From Terebella lapidaria (Eukaryota; Annelida; Polychaeta; Terebellida; Terebellidae): a stretch of DNA of 64,000 bases. This document shows, piece after piece, positions 40,220 through 52,700 of this stretch. The notes under the pieces are model-generated. The model made no database searches. It was not told the DNA's origin and saw only the letters and a program-made list of their open reading frames with translations. The position numbers and the translations under genes were made by a program. Position 1 is the first letter of the stretch. Each line of letters starts with the position of its first letter. Where the stretch lies: the NCBI GenBank assembly GCA_949152475.1, contig OX424570.1, forward strand, positions 19,278,694 to 19,342,693. The letters run 5' to 3'.

Positions 40220-40397
40220 CGGCTGGTGCAATTCTACCAACTTGTTGAACATCGTCGTTCAACGAGTCACTCCCGTCGATCCAGACGGCACCACAACAGG
40301 AGGTGATCCAGAAGGAATAGGCGAACTATCCTTCCAGTGTCTACCGAAGAACACGGTGTATTCAACTGGGCGATTGGAGAGTGGCTCATTTACCTGA
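40220..40397 (+). other. Possible alternative 3' exon of the channel gene, or an orphan exon
   Basis: It follows a good acceptor (TTGTTATATTCCAG, ending 40219) and is clearly richer in G+C than its surroundings. Read in phase 0, which would let it replace the last channel exon after 37905, it encodes 28 residues rich in Arg, Ser and His (RLVQFYQLVEHRRSTSHSRR...) and stops at 40304-40306. In another frame it is open from the acceptor to 40397. No poly(A) signal lies close behind. It may be a lost or neighbouring gene's exon instead. Confidence 0.3.
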
Positions 40398-40399
40398 AT

Positions 40400-42714
40400 T
40401 AGCACATGCACTAAGGTCGATGCACGATATGCAAAAAAGTTAACAAAAAAATACAGGGGTGCTCTGACTCGTCGGTGTTTTGGGATAAGTTATTAGGAAA
40501 TTATTGTGTAATTGAGTGTTGCTGATATCGCGGCATACAATCACTTGATGCTAGGTGCAGATATACACATGTGAAACTCTAGCTAATGCATTATTGGAAT
40601 TATTGAACTTTCCGGTTGAATATATTCTTGGTGAATGCGGTACGTTATAGCATTCGTGGTATGAAATTACTTTATCTTGCCATGGTGTTCCCCTTGCATG
40701 ATCTATGCAATTGAAAGGACGTTGGTCTGCCTTGACCAATAGTGGGAAACGAGGAAAAAAGATGAAAGAAAGAAAAACATGTATCTATTCATGGCAAGAG
40801 AGAATTTATCCTGCAGAATTTTGTTCCGTTGCGATTAATTATGGAAAGTCTTCCATATATACTTTCCGTTCTGAGCATAATAAGGACGTGCTGTATGCGA
40901 GATATATTAAACGTAGGTATGTATGTTGTACGTTCAAGAGCGGGATTTTGCAAATCCTGTTATCAATGTTGATGTTATCATTGTAGCAACTGATGCCCAA
41001 GGGAATTATAATTGTCAATTCATGGATAATGTATCTTGCCAAAGGGATTTTCACCGTTAATGTATCTAGACTCAATGTTGTCCACATATTATCATGTATG
41101 TACGTGTAATATCATAAACGCATTTGCATCGGATATGGTATTTAACGCTGCAATTACAGTGCACTTTAGCAAGTTCTAGTGTCTTATATAACATGGTTAT
41201 ACGGTTGACCTGATTTAAACAAATCGGTACGCAGTGTGAAATGTATGTGCATGCGGATTATAGCCAAATTCTACTTTATCCGAAACTCGATATAATGCTA
41301 TTTACTATTATGCGATAATATGCTATCTGTGTGTGTATCATGCAAAACGCAATTGCTACTTTAGCATTGATTCACTCGAGGAATAAAATATAGAATTAAT
41401 GACGAAATCGGAACACAAGGAGAAACAACTGAAGCACGAAATGTGTCGTATCATAGTGGACACATATCCATCATAATGGACACCGAAGAACAAATTCTTC
41501 TAAAGATGTACCACGAAATGGGAATATTTGCATTTTGAAACTTTCTAATTTTCTACTTTTTATAGACATTCGAGTAGCGTACTACTATTATTTCTAAGAC
41601 ATGTTAGATGCCTTATATTTATTATTAATATGCTCTCCAGCACCAAATGTTGGTATCTCTTGGGCCCGGTTACTTATAGCATATTGTACTAAAAGCATTT
41701 GCCTTTCAAATTGCTGTTATTACGAGTTTAACAATTTCCAGTATGATAATATACTATGTTTATGTTATATGTATATATATGTACGAGATCTTTCATTAGA
41801 AGTAGTATATGGACTACATTTAATGGAATCGCATTGAATTATTTCATCTACATTGGCTACACATGTGGTGATCATGGCGCATCTCGGCGGTTTGTAATAA
41901 AAGACTAATGAAATCAAAATGTGTTTTAGACTATTTTGTAATGAACTACATGTACCATTCATGACTACGAGTTAGAATGGAATGCAAAGTCAAATGTATC
42001 AGGCAGGGGCACAATTGTACGGAGCCCCTAATAAGACATGGCAAAAAAAAATAAACCGATCAATTTATTAAACCGTTCGTTCAATATGAGCGAACGGTTA
42101 TCATATTGAGCGAACGCTCGGTGGATTGAGTGAATGGTTTACATATTTCTATAGTATAAAGATCAACAATTCGCAAATACAATTTAGTAATGTGTACACA
42201 CGAGTTAATAACTCGCACAAACGAATTATTAAATCGTATATACAATTGTACATACAGATTGGTAACGTGTACAGTTTATAAGTTTTGAGTGTCTGTTAAA
42301 GAACTTGTTCTCAGCTTTTAGTATTACACGACAACATGGTTGATGATGATCGAATGTATATCACAGACAAATTTGGGAAGGAGAACAAAATTTGTGGAGG
42401 AAAATAACCCAAAACATGATGAAATTACTGTTATATGAACACTGTTTCTATACTCTGATTTCTCTGACTCTTCTACACTCGTTTTGTAGAAAATTGCCGT
42501 TTGAAAAGCTATAGAACGATAACATTTAGCATCACAAAAATATTGTCTAAAAACGGTGTCAACCAGTCAGAAAAGTCAGGGTAAAGAGGACTACCAAATA
42601 ATATGAACTACAAAAATTATGGCGCCGCCTTACCCCGGACCGCATGGTACACTCGACCACACCCCGCTACCAAACAACTAAATCTAAGCTACTGAAGAAC
42701 GTACATAAAACTTA
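40400..42714. other. Intergenic DNA with a hairpin
   Basis: No exon recognised. AACCGTTCG (42071-42079) and CGAACGGTT (42091-42099) form a hairpin, and GAGCGAACG recurs just after it at about 42108. Scattered TCGCA/ACGAATT motifs follow to 42260. Confidence 0.5.
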
Positions 42715-44000
42715 ATGATATACTTTTTTTTTACAAAACCACAGTTGTATTTCAAAAAAACACAGTTGAAATTAGGGACTTGCTCAATCAATTATTCAAG
42801 CTCAGTTTTCGCCATTAGCGAATATGTCATATGTTTTTTAAAAAACCAAACATTTAATCTGACCATTCATTACTTTGAAATGATGCACAGGTGTGATGGG
42901 ACGTGACACATATTCTACTCCCTCTTGGATTATTTTTAGGTTACCAGACTTTTGGTCTGATAGCTTATTGGCATAGCGATGCGTACGGCGTTCGTCGTCC
43001 GTCCGTTTGTCCGTCCACATTTTTATCTTTAAAGTGTATACCTTAAAAAATACCTTAAAAATATTTCCAGGAAGGTTTTTTTTTTATTTTCGCATGTTTT
43101 TTATTATATGTATCCCTCTGATCTGTATAAATTTCGTTACCCTTGAATCGATCGAAATGGGCCATTTTGGCCCAAACTTGGCCAAAATGGGACTTTCCCA
43201 TGTTAAATTATCTCACGTTATATTGACATTAGAGATTAGGAATCAATTGTGGACATTATATACTCAGTATGCTGAATATTCTCGTGACTTTGAGATTGAC
43301 CTTTGACCAAATTTTCAATGTCACAGGACAAAATTGATAATATCTCACTTATCATCGATTTTACAACCTAATAATCAATTGTGAAAATATAGGAAGTGAT
43401 ATATGCTAGATATTGTCATGACCTTGAGCTTGACATTTGACCTTATTTTCAAGGTCATAGCACAAAATGGCTAAAATCTCACAAACATTATTATTTCGTG
43501 GGGGTCATGAAATCTTCAAGGTCACGGGGCAAAATGGCTAATATCTAAAGTACATATTGTCCGGTAACCTCTTTTACCCCTTGTGCTACTTTTTTAAACC
43601 CGCCTTTAAAATTTCATAAATTATTTGTCCCTTTGAATTAGTAACAGCTGTATGTCAGAATAACATGATTTAAAAATTGAGACTGATTTAGTGAGTATGA
43701 ATTCTCATTTTTCACCTTTACGAATAACACAAATTCTAGTCATTTCTTCCAACGCCAAAAATTTTAATCTGGTTTCCCATCCATTTGAATTGGTAAACAG
43801 GTGTGATATGACGCGTATGTATGTTAAAATAACACACACACCACACGAAGTGGCTAATATCTCACAAACATTATTATTTCGTGGGGGTCATGAAATCTTC
43901 AAGGTCATGGGGCAAAATCAGTCTCAATTTTTAAGGTCACGGGGCAAGGTCACGGGGCAAAATCCGAACTAATTACAAATCATATTATGCGATTTAAATT
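42715..44000. repeat. Duplicated satellite-like block with 'AAGGTCACGGGGCAAAAT' motifs
   Basis: 43466-43540 and 43855-43918 are almost the same (CTCACAAACATTATTATTTC then GTGGGGGTCATGAAATC). The block before each ('CAGGTGTGAT..GACG' at 42888 and 43800) also matches loosely, so a unit of roughly 0.4-0.9 kb has duplicated. Motifs such as CTTGA..TTGACCTTATTTTCAAGGTCA and GTCCGTCCGTTTGTCCGTCC give it the look of repeats common in bivalve genomes. TGGGCCATTTTGGCCCA at about 43159 is a hairpin. Confidence 0.7.
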
Positions 44001-46723
44001 TTTGATAGGCCAGATACAGGTTTTTCTTCGAGAAGAGTGCGAGGAGGAAGGGGGGGGGGAGGGGGTGTCCAAGCTATGGATGTGGGGGTCATGAAATCTG
44101 AATGTAATAGAAAATGCGTTTGACGACTGCGAACTGGTCGAGCGGCGGGTTCAATCGAAACAATCGTAAAGCTTGTAGCGCACATTAACATCTATCCGGT
44201 ACCCTTTCTTATCTCTATGTTTCTCAGGTAACCTTTATTCTTCATTGCACTAAATTTCCTAAAATATTCGTTTGCTATGATAACCATTCTCGAGAAATAT
44301 ACATTGCAACTCCCGTTTATAGAGGCACATATGCCACGAATATTGGAAAACATGGTCAAAATTTCACAAAATAATGCTCATACCCGTATGAAAAAGTAAT
44401 TTTACAACGATGGTGTATTGTTGTTCAGATTGATGGATATGGTGATAGAGCCAAAGTGATGTCATGAACGAATAGATGCATGCACTGGAAACGATATTCA
44501 AAGTTTTCTTGTACACCATATATGACTTCTAGAAAAATTAGCTATATAATTTGTATGGGGTGGGTAAGATGAGCCATCCGGCTCATTTTACAAGCTGACC
44601 CATGGTGCATCAAGAGTTTCTCCAACTCACAAACTCCAGTGAATTTTATGACTTCACATACCCACAACGTCTAAATTATTGTTAGAAGTTAGTGTCCCAT
44701 TCATGAAAACAACGAGCGCAAATAAATAAATCATAATTAACCTTGAACTCGAGGGCTCTAAATCGAGTTTTTGTCCCGACCAAATTTATCAGTGGGACAA
44801 TGCAATGATGAATCAATATCAGGCGAATTAATCTAGGTATTGTAAAGTTAAACCACAAGAAGTAAATAAAACAAATCTAGGTAGATCTACGGCACATTTA
44901 AACCACAAGAAGAAAATACACCGATGTTAACTGTAAGCGCATATTGTTTGGGGAGGATGGTTTCGTTAATGCATGTAATGATGAGAGATATACATGTCCT
45001 AGATACTCTGATGTGATATTGAAGAAGATCGCAGGATTAACTGAGAACATAGACAAAACATACATGGTTATCAAATGTATACCTGCATATTTGTGAAGCA
45101 TTTTGGCTGGGAGTTTGTAGGCATATGCTCATGGTCCGAGTGTAAAATTGAATGATCGCACCGAGAAGTAGGTCATTCATTACTCAGTAAAGTGCATATT
45201 TTGGTTGGCAAATATTTTTGTCCGGGCCCCGAGCCCGGATATACTAAAAACGCACTAATTTCAGCTGGTTCCGTTTTGCGAGGTCTCCCGCAGTGACGGG
45301 CAGGGAGTGATTCCACGGTGGACATACGTTGCGCGCTATGTGCGGGCTTCGCCCGTTTACTATGCTGTGAACTGTAGTTCACAATGTATCATGTCAGATG
45401 TCAGGGATGTTTGTGTGGTACAGAGGGGGTCGCAAATAGTGTCACTCTGTTTGCCCAGGCAGTGATTTTTTGCACGCGCTGGTATAACGCTGATGTAATA
45501 GAATCATATTAGAACGGCACTTAGAATAGGATATAGGCATATGCGCATAAATAAAACCTGGAGTGAAGACTCGAGCACTGGGAAATAATAGGCGAGATAT
45601 TAATTCAATTCATAAATAAAAGAAAAAGCAAAACATTTCCTCCGGACATATTCTTAACACTTTCCATTCCTACTATTCTGTAGCTTGTTAATGTTTAGTG
45701 TTGTTTTAACATTCGATCAAACACCCTGTCACTTTGGCATGCAGTGACTCAAGCAAAAAAAAGAAAATGGTAAATATGTATATGTATATTGCCCTCCATC
45801 GGGCATTGAACATATCCATCTACTTGCATTTTGAATTGTGAAAACACACAGAATGTCCTGTCGTTCACCTTTATGCTATGAAATATGACTAATATTTTCA
45901 CATATCAGATAAGGTCACGGGCACGCCTGATAACATTAGTCGTGTTCGTTCGTGCGTCCGCCTGTTTGTCTGTCTATCTCATTGCCTTCACTGAACCAAT
46001 ACCCCCACCTTCAAATCATCGATCATACAAGAAAACGCGGCCGAGAGCCCCACCGTTTTTAAAAGAATAAAAATTTCGTTTTTTTATCTATGAGTCCACA
46101 TCCGAGTTATGAGTTTGTGTGTTGAAAAGGGGCGTTTTGGTGAAACACCCAACACGCTGAATGGAAAATAGGCAGGCCAGTGTGTGCGCTGTTGTGCGTT
46201 TCCGATGTTGCCGTTTTGATGTTTGCATTTAAATCCCCCCTCATATAATAGACATGGCCGTAATCAAGACACAATATAAGAAATACACAGCATGGCGTGT
46301 TTATCATATCCACCCATGTGGGAAAAATCAATAAATTGTACTGGCTGCTTCAAATGATATATCTTTACACATACAAAAATGCACGTTCGCCTTTGCACGT
46401 TCTAAAACTTTCCTTTATGAAAGTGTGCATTCATTAAACGCACGCCTTAAAATCCAGGTACGGCATCAATTAAATTTCGTTGAAATGGTTCAACATTCAT
46501 TCAAAATACTCTGTTTATGTGTAGTGAATAAAGTGAGGGTGGGTGGGTTGGTTGTCTGTCGCCCCCGAGCTCGAGTGCATTGAAATCTGGGTAAAACCAC
46601 AGGGCAGCGCGTGCTACACTTGCTTGACACACACAAAGGCATAATACCCCGTGTGCGACCGAACATAGGCATCGTCTTGTCCGGGGTCCTACAGCTGGCT
46701 GGCAGAGTCTCAAAACCTTCAGC
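44001..46723. other. Intergenic DNA upstream of the protease gene
   Basis: No exon seen apart from the hairpin-rich element at 45215-45390. A second, partial copy of the bivalve-like repeat (GGTCACGGGC... then a 'TCGTGCGTCCGCCTGTTTGT' run) lies at about 45905-45975. The protease promoter should be near 46.5-46.7 kb, where no clear TATA box is visible. Confidence 0.5.
45215..45390. other. GC-rich element with three hairpins
   Basis: Three perfect stems occur within 165 bp: TCCGGGC/GCCCGGA (45221-45239), CGGGC/GCCCG (45343-45355) and GTGAACT/AGTTCAC (45367-45382). The element is much richer in G+C than the DNA on either side and has no good coding frame. It may be a structured RNA, a SINE-like insert or a transposon remnant; I cannot decide which. 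Confidence 0.45.
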
Positions 46724-49700
46724 ATGGAGATGGAATCCTTGTGCATTGTCTGGATAGTGATACTTGTTTCCCTTCTGGATCTACGTGGAACTATAGGTAT
46801 GTTGTAGACATAAAATATATGTAAAAATGTGTTACTATTTATCCATGTTAATATCAGTGTTTTACGACTTACGAAATACTATACTGTTATGTAGCGTTTG
46901 ACAGCTATTTATCCATGTTTATATCAGTGTTTTACGATTGACGAAATACTATACTATTATGTAACGTTTTACAACCTTTGTCAAATCACGGATCACGACT
47001 TTAAAGCAAGCAATTAGTAAGTCCACAAACTTACATTATGTTTTTTTCTTCTGTATTGATTAATGTATACAAACATACGACTACTTTCGAGTAGTTTCTT
47101 TTTTTCTTGGGGGGGGGGGGGAGTTATTGGTGATATCAACATCGCTATTTTTGTAAATTTCATCCTATATAGAGATTTCATGCACGATACATAATTGGAA
47201 ATCTTATAACTAGTCCGCCCATTTGTGTCCGAAGAAATCGAACGGATAAATCGAACGGAGAAATCGAATGGATTTCTGTAAATCCATCTTATAGCTTGTA
47301 CTTGTCTGCATCCAAATATTGGTTGATGACTGGACTCAGAATATAACATATGGGTCAGATACTGAGCTCGAAACTAGATTCTGGGTGACAATGTACCAAT
47401 TGCGGGAATGCTCCTTATGCATAATTAGTTACATTCTCAGATCATTATCGACCCTGAAACTATGGCACTGACTGACCGTCAGCCAGTACCAGCACATCAA
47501 TAAATTACTCCGTTTATAAGTTTGTATAAAGCACTTGTATATTTAGTCATGTGTGCCCGAAAAAAATATCTTTATCAGCTGCTGTTCCGTACAGAACGTC
47601 CCGTACTGTACTGTTCCGTACTGTTCCATACAGAACGTCCCGTACTGTACTGTTCCGTACTGTTCCGTACAGAACGTCCCGTACTGTACTGTTCCGTACT
47701 GTTCCGTACAGAACGTCCCGTACTGTACTGTTCCGTACTGTTCCGTACAGAACGTCCCGTACTGTACTGTTCCGTACTGTTCCGTACAGAACGTCCCGTA
47801 CTGTACTGTTCCGTACTGTTCCGTACAGAACGTCCCGTACTGTACTGTTCCGTACTGTTCCATACAGAACGTCCCGTACTGTACTGTTCCGTACTGTTCC
47901 GTACAGAACGTCCCGTACTGTACTGTTCCGTACTGTTCCATACAGAACGTCCCGTACTGTACTGTTCCGTACTGTTCCGTACAGAACGTCCCGTACTGTA
48001 CTGTTCCGTACAGAACGTCCCGTACTGTACTGTTCCGTACTGTTCCGTACAGAACGTCCCGTACTGTACTGTTCCGTACTGTTCCATACAGAACGTTTGC
48101 TCCATGTCCGATTATATCTCGACACTTGTCTTATCTTGACAGCTAGAATCGAATTCGCGATATGTTATACGAGTAGTAGCATATTCGGTGGAATTGTGTT
48201 TAATGATCAATTCGATCTTTTTATTCTACTGGTGAGAAACATAACATTACTACATTGATATTCAAAATCATGGAATTATAAATGCACATGGGTACTGGAC
48301 ATGATAAGAAATTATGGGAATTAAATGCTAAAGGACTACATTCAGGTTATTCACTGCTGTATGACAAATATATTGTTCGGCTTCCTGTTTTTGAGCATTC
48401 AAGCCTTCCTAGTAAAACGGTTAATTGCTAACGTATAGATACGGTATCGTTTGCATAGTTTCAATGACATAAATTTAGTGTCATTAACTTTCTGAGAAAT
48501 TGGTTTCATTTTGTTCTTCATTTTCCCCCACATTCAATTTTTTTATATATTATATTCTCATACTGTAAAGTAAGGGGTTGAAGGATTGGTGGCTCCAGGG
48601 TATAAAGCTCCGCGATTCACCTACGTGTCACACGGCTACTCTGGGATGTGAACGGTTTTCTCAATTTGCAATTTGTATAGATGCGATTATATCATGGATA
48701 TTTTTTTTCTCGAATAACAAGGAAGTGGGTACACTCAAATAACGTTTGTATACCCTATTAGTTACCTCTGCTTTTTTATATGTCCACAAACGCGACCCGT
48801 TTTGAGGAGGAAATGTCACGCTAATATGTTTTCATGATGAAAAATGGATAAATTAAAGCTGCTTAAAAATTGTAACAGGTTGTAACTTTAAAATATATAC
48901 CATGGCTAAGTTCTCAACAGACAAAAATGATAAGGAAATGGATGCGTATCATAAGCCACACATAATCCTTGATAGTTGATACAACCTGCTTGGAGATGAA
49001 ACCATTGAATGATGTTGAAACTGTTCATAAATATGTGAATTGTTCCATGGTTGAGGAGTGCAATCGCAGATCTGGTCCCTGTTCACGTCTCCTTCTTGGG
49101 TGATGTACCAAAGGTCGAATGCAGTACAGCATTGTAAAGCTATGAAACAATAATGAAACATTGACATATGTTAGTACATTATAGCACAAATATTTACTTG
49201 TAGTTTTGTATTTATCCATAACTTCTCTCTAAAATAGAGCGCAACGTTTGGTAAAAACGATGTCTATAGTGAGAGTTCAGTCAATCAACTATATCATTTG
49301 ATAACTATATTTGCATTTGAATTATCGTATGTATGCAAAAATGAAGTTCGTTGAAAAGTTTCCGAAAACTTCGTGACATCAACAGAAAAGTTAGTCAATG
49401 ATAAGAAAGATGGACAAATAACCATGACTAAACTTTTCTGTTTTGTAGAATTCCATGGTAAAGCCATATTGTTGCGCTATCTCTTCGAAAAAGTTCGAAC
49501 TGTTGCAATAGTTGCGTTTTTTTGTGGTATCGACACATCGGGACTTGTCCTTCGGGCATTCATATTTTTCGATACCTGGAATACAAATATGTTTATATTC
49601 ATTTTACAATGACTATACAAATATTATCGATCACTCCATTTTTGTTTCAAAAAGTGATGGTTTGATCGAATTATCGATTCCTTTCGCGACAAATCGATGG

Positions 49701-52700
49701 TACGTTGGTTTTGTTTACATCCCCCGTTCACAAGAAAAGTCAACTTGATACCTTTAGAAACGAAAGACGAAACATGAAACACTCCTTAACAAACAGTAGG
49801 TTTTATCTGGTGGCTTTGGTGTTCCACTCTATGAGCGTGGTCCTTTATAGCGATGATGTCACTTAGACGAAATAAAAAATGCCGTGTATGGTTTTCTATG
49901 TGTAACGTGTATCCACTGTGTATAGTGGGTTGACAAAACTAAAGCCACGTTCCTTTGTAAACCAAATTCTCAGGCGATAGTTTTACTGTGTCAATGAACA
50001 ATCTACGTACTCTAAAAAGCACTGAATATTCTTCTCTGAACCAAAGAATCTTGGAGATCTTGAATATTGGAACGATCGTGCAAATGTGTTACGTGTACAT
50101 GTAATATCATTAGATCTATCATCACAATTACTCAGTCAATCAATCAAATTAATTCATCGAAAATGCACAATTATATATATAGGTGTAATATGCAGGTACA
50201 ATGCACGAAAATAACACTAGCCAATACGTTATCGTTTGAACATTTTCAATGAACTCGACCACATTTCCTTTCTGAGAGATTAGTTTCGTGAGTTTCGTGA
50301 GTTTTTTTCCATGGCTCCAGGGTCCATACGAGTATGTAGTTCAGGGATTTTTTTACATATGTATATATATTTTTTTACTTTAGTCGTACACGCAAAAATA
50401 ACATATTAGGATGACTTGCATGTTAAGATGAACATGAACATATTATTTCAGTTTTGCGACTTGTATCTACTCCAGTGTAAATAGTGCTAGTTTTTCTTGA
50501 AAAACGAGGAAGTTGTTTGTTTTTTCAATAACGTTTAGCATACCCCATCAGACACCTCTGGTTTTATTTGTCCTAAAACTCAACTCACTCAGCGGGGATA
50601 AGTATAACATAATATACGTCGGTGATGAATGAGTATAACTAGAAACTGGTTCAAACTGCTTCAGAAGTTATGATAGTTTACTTTGAATATTACGATGGCA
50701 GACTTCACAATAGGCAAAAATGATAATGAATGTGTATCATAAGCCACAAATAATACTTGAGAGTTCGTACAAACTGCTTCAGGATTTCCATTAGTTTATG
50801 AAAAAATATTAAGTAATATTGAAACTATTCATAAATGTATGTACTGTCCATGGTTAAGGGTGCAACCACGTATTCGATTCAAGTTCACATCCCCTTCTTG
50901 GAGGAAGCACAAAGGGTCGAACGCAGGACAACATCGTCATGCATTGAAACAACAACATGAAACGGTCGTTTGAATTCACCTGTTCGCAACTATTTTGACT
51001 GGACTAGATCGAAAAAACTCTCAGTGCAGCATTGGTAAATAAATAGTCTGGGTTCATGGAAAAGATCAGTTCACGTGAATAAAACAAAACCATTGCGGAT
51101 TTTTTTGTGCGTATGTATTTTTTTATGTTGTGCAAAAAAGATCATCCGAGTTCGTCGAACTTGAAGCATTTCACCATTTTCATAAAAAGTTCTTGACACG
51201 AAAACCCCCCAAAATTAGTCCATGAACAGAAAGAAGGAACAAAGAAGCCACGAGCAACTCTTCTCAATATCAGGAATTCCGTAGTAAATTTTGTGTCATC
51301 TCTTTTTGTTATCTCTTTTCAAAAGGTCGAACTAGTTCGATGATTGTGTTTTTTCTGGTATTGACAATTTTCGACACTTGGCCTTCGGATATTCATATTT
51401 TTTTTACACCTGGAATACAAATGTGTTTGGTTTAATTGTATGTTTACAATATCCTACACTTCATCTAAGTAAGAAACTTGATCGTTTTGATCGAAGTATC
51501 GACTCGACTCGAGACCAGTGGACGAGACGTTGTTTTGTTTATGTTTACCTTTCACAAAAAAAGTTGAAACCTGAAAAGGGTCAGACGATACATGGGGCAC
51601 TCCAAAACAACCCAGTCTTTCTAACGGTGGCTTTTTATGCCTCTGCATTCTACTCTGTGAGCTTGATTCTTTTTAGAGATGGTGCTATAGTCACCTGGAC
51701 GAAAGAACCCCACAGAACTAGCCCTGAGTGTATGGCTTTCTTTTTGTGTCTCGTTAATGGTAAACTCAACTCCACTTGATACTATTTTTTTCCTTTTCTT
51801 TGAAAACCAAACTTTAAAGCGAGAGTTTTACGATGTCAATAAACAACTAGTGTGGAGTGAAGAGTACTGCACGTATATCGAACATACCGGATTAACCCGC
51901 AAACAAGTGTATTTATTGAACACGTAGTTACATTGAGTATATCTATCACAATTATTCAGTCGCTCAATTCATTTATTCTACGTAAATGGACCAATAAACA
52001 TTCGGCGCGTTACCTTGAACGTATCGTATCTTTGTTGGCCGTTTTTTTTATTATATATGGTAACTTTGTTGACAATAAGGTGGGACTAAAATGCAATTCT
52101 GCTGAGTCGGTGTTGAGTACTTTGCAGCATTATGATGAGTCCGCTCTGAATAATTTGCAGCATGTGGCGGCTGTACTGGTTTCCGTCGTGTGGACCCCGT
52201 CTGTCAGAGAACCAGCTCAAGAACAGTGTCCACAAGGGGGTGGTGGGGAAGGTGAGGTTCTTCATAGTTTGAGGTAAACATCTTAGCACCTTTTGTATTC
52301 TTGTGGAGAATGGGTATTAATTTTCACCAATCACTTCAGTTTACTCCAAAAGGTAAATAAATGATTATCACTATAGTAAAATAAGTATGTACTCACAGTC
52401 ACAGAACTGGTTATATATGAATCAACATATGTTGATTCATGTCAGCTGGAATGTTGAGCGATGTCAGTTGGCAATAATGCTCACCAGATCATGCTGAATA
52501 AGTATGTTTATTTTTTCGTTTACAGAACGACTTACAAAACACAGTATTACACACAAAACTACTGCTGTGATGGATACAGATTGAGTGGATCCATGTGCAC
52601 AATAATTAACCGTATGTAAAGAATGACAACAAAAGAAACAACATGTGTCTATTAACTATGTAAGCTTGTGATCATGTCACCATTTTGTAAGTACATTCTA

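Noticed and set aside
44130..44170. tRNA-like 'GCGGGTTCAATCG' resembling a B box
   Set aside because: No A box and no cloverleaf could be drawn around it.
47582..48096. CRISPR-like regular spacing
   Set aside because: There are no unique spacers between repeats; it is a direct tandem minisatellite in an animal genome.
47522..48258. Long overlapping frames on both strands (132-235 codons), the longest in the window
   Set aside because: All are made of the 39-bp repeat, whose length is a multiple of three. They have no domain and no splice context, and they lie in an intron.
51933..52277. Plus-strand open frame of 114 codons across the second protease exon
   Set aside because: It is in the wrong phase. 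The phase set by the acceptor at 52160 gives the EMI-like sequence that matches the second module and joins both neighbours.
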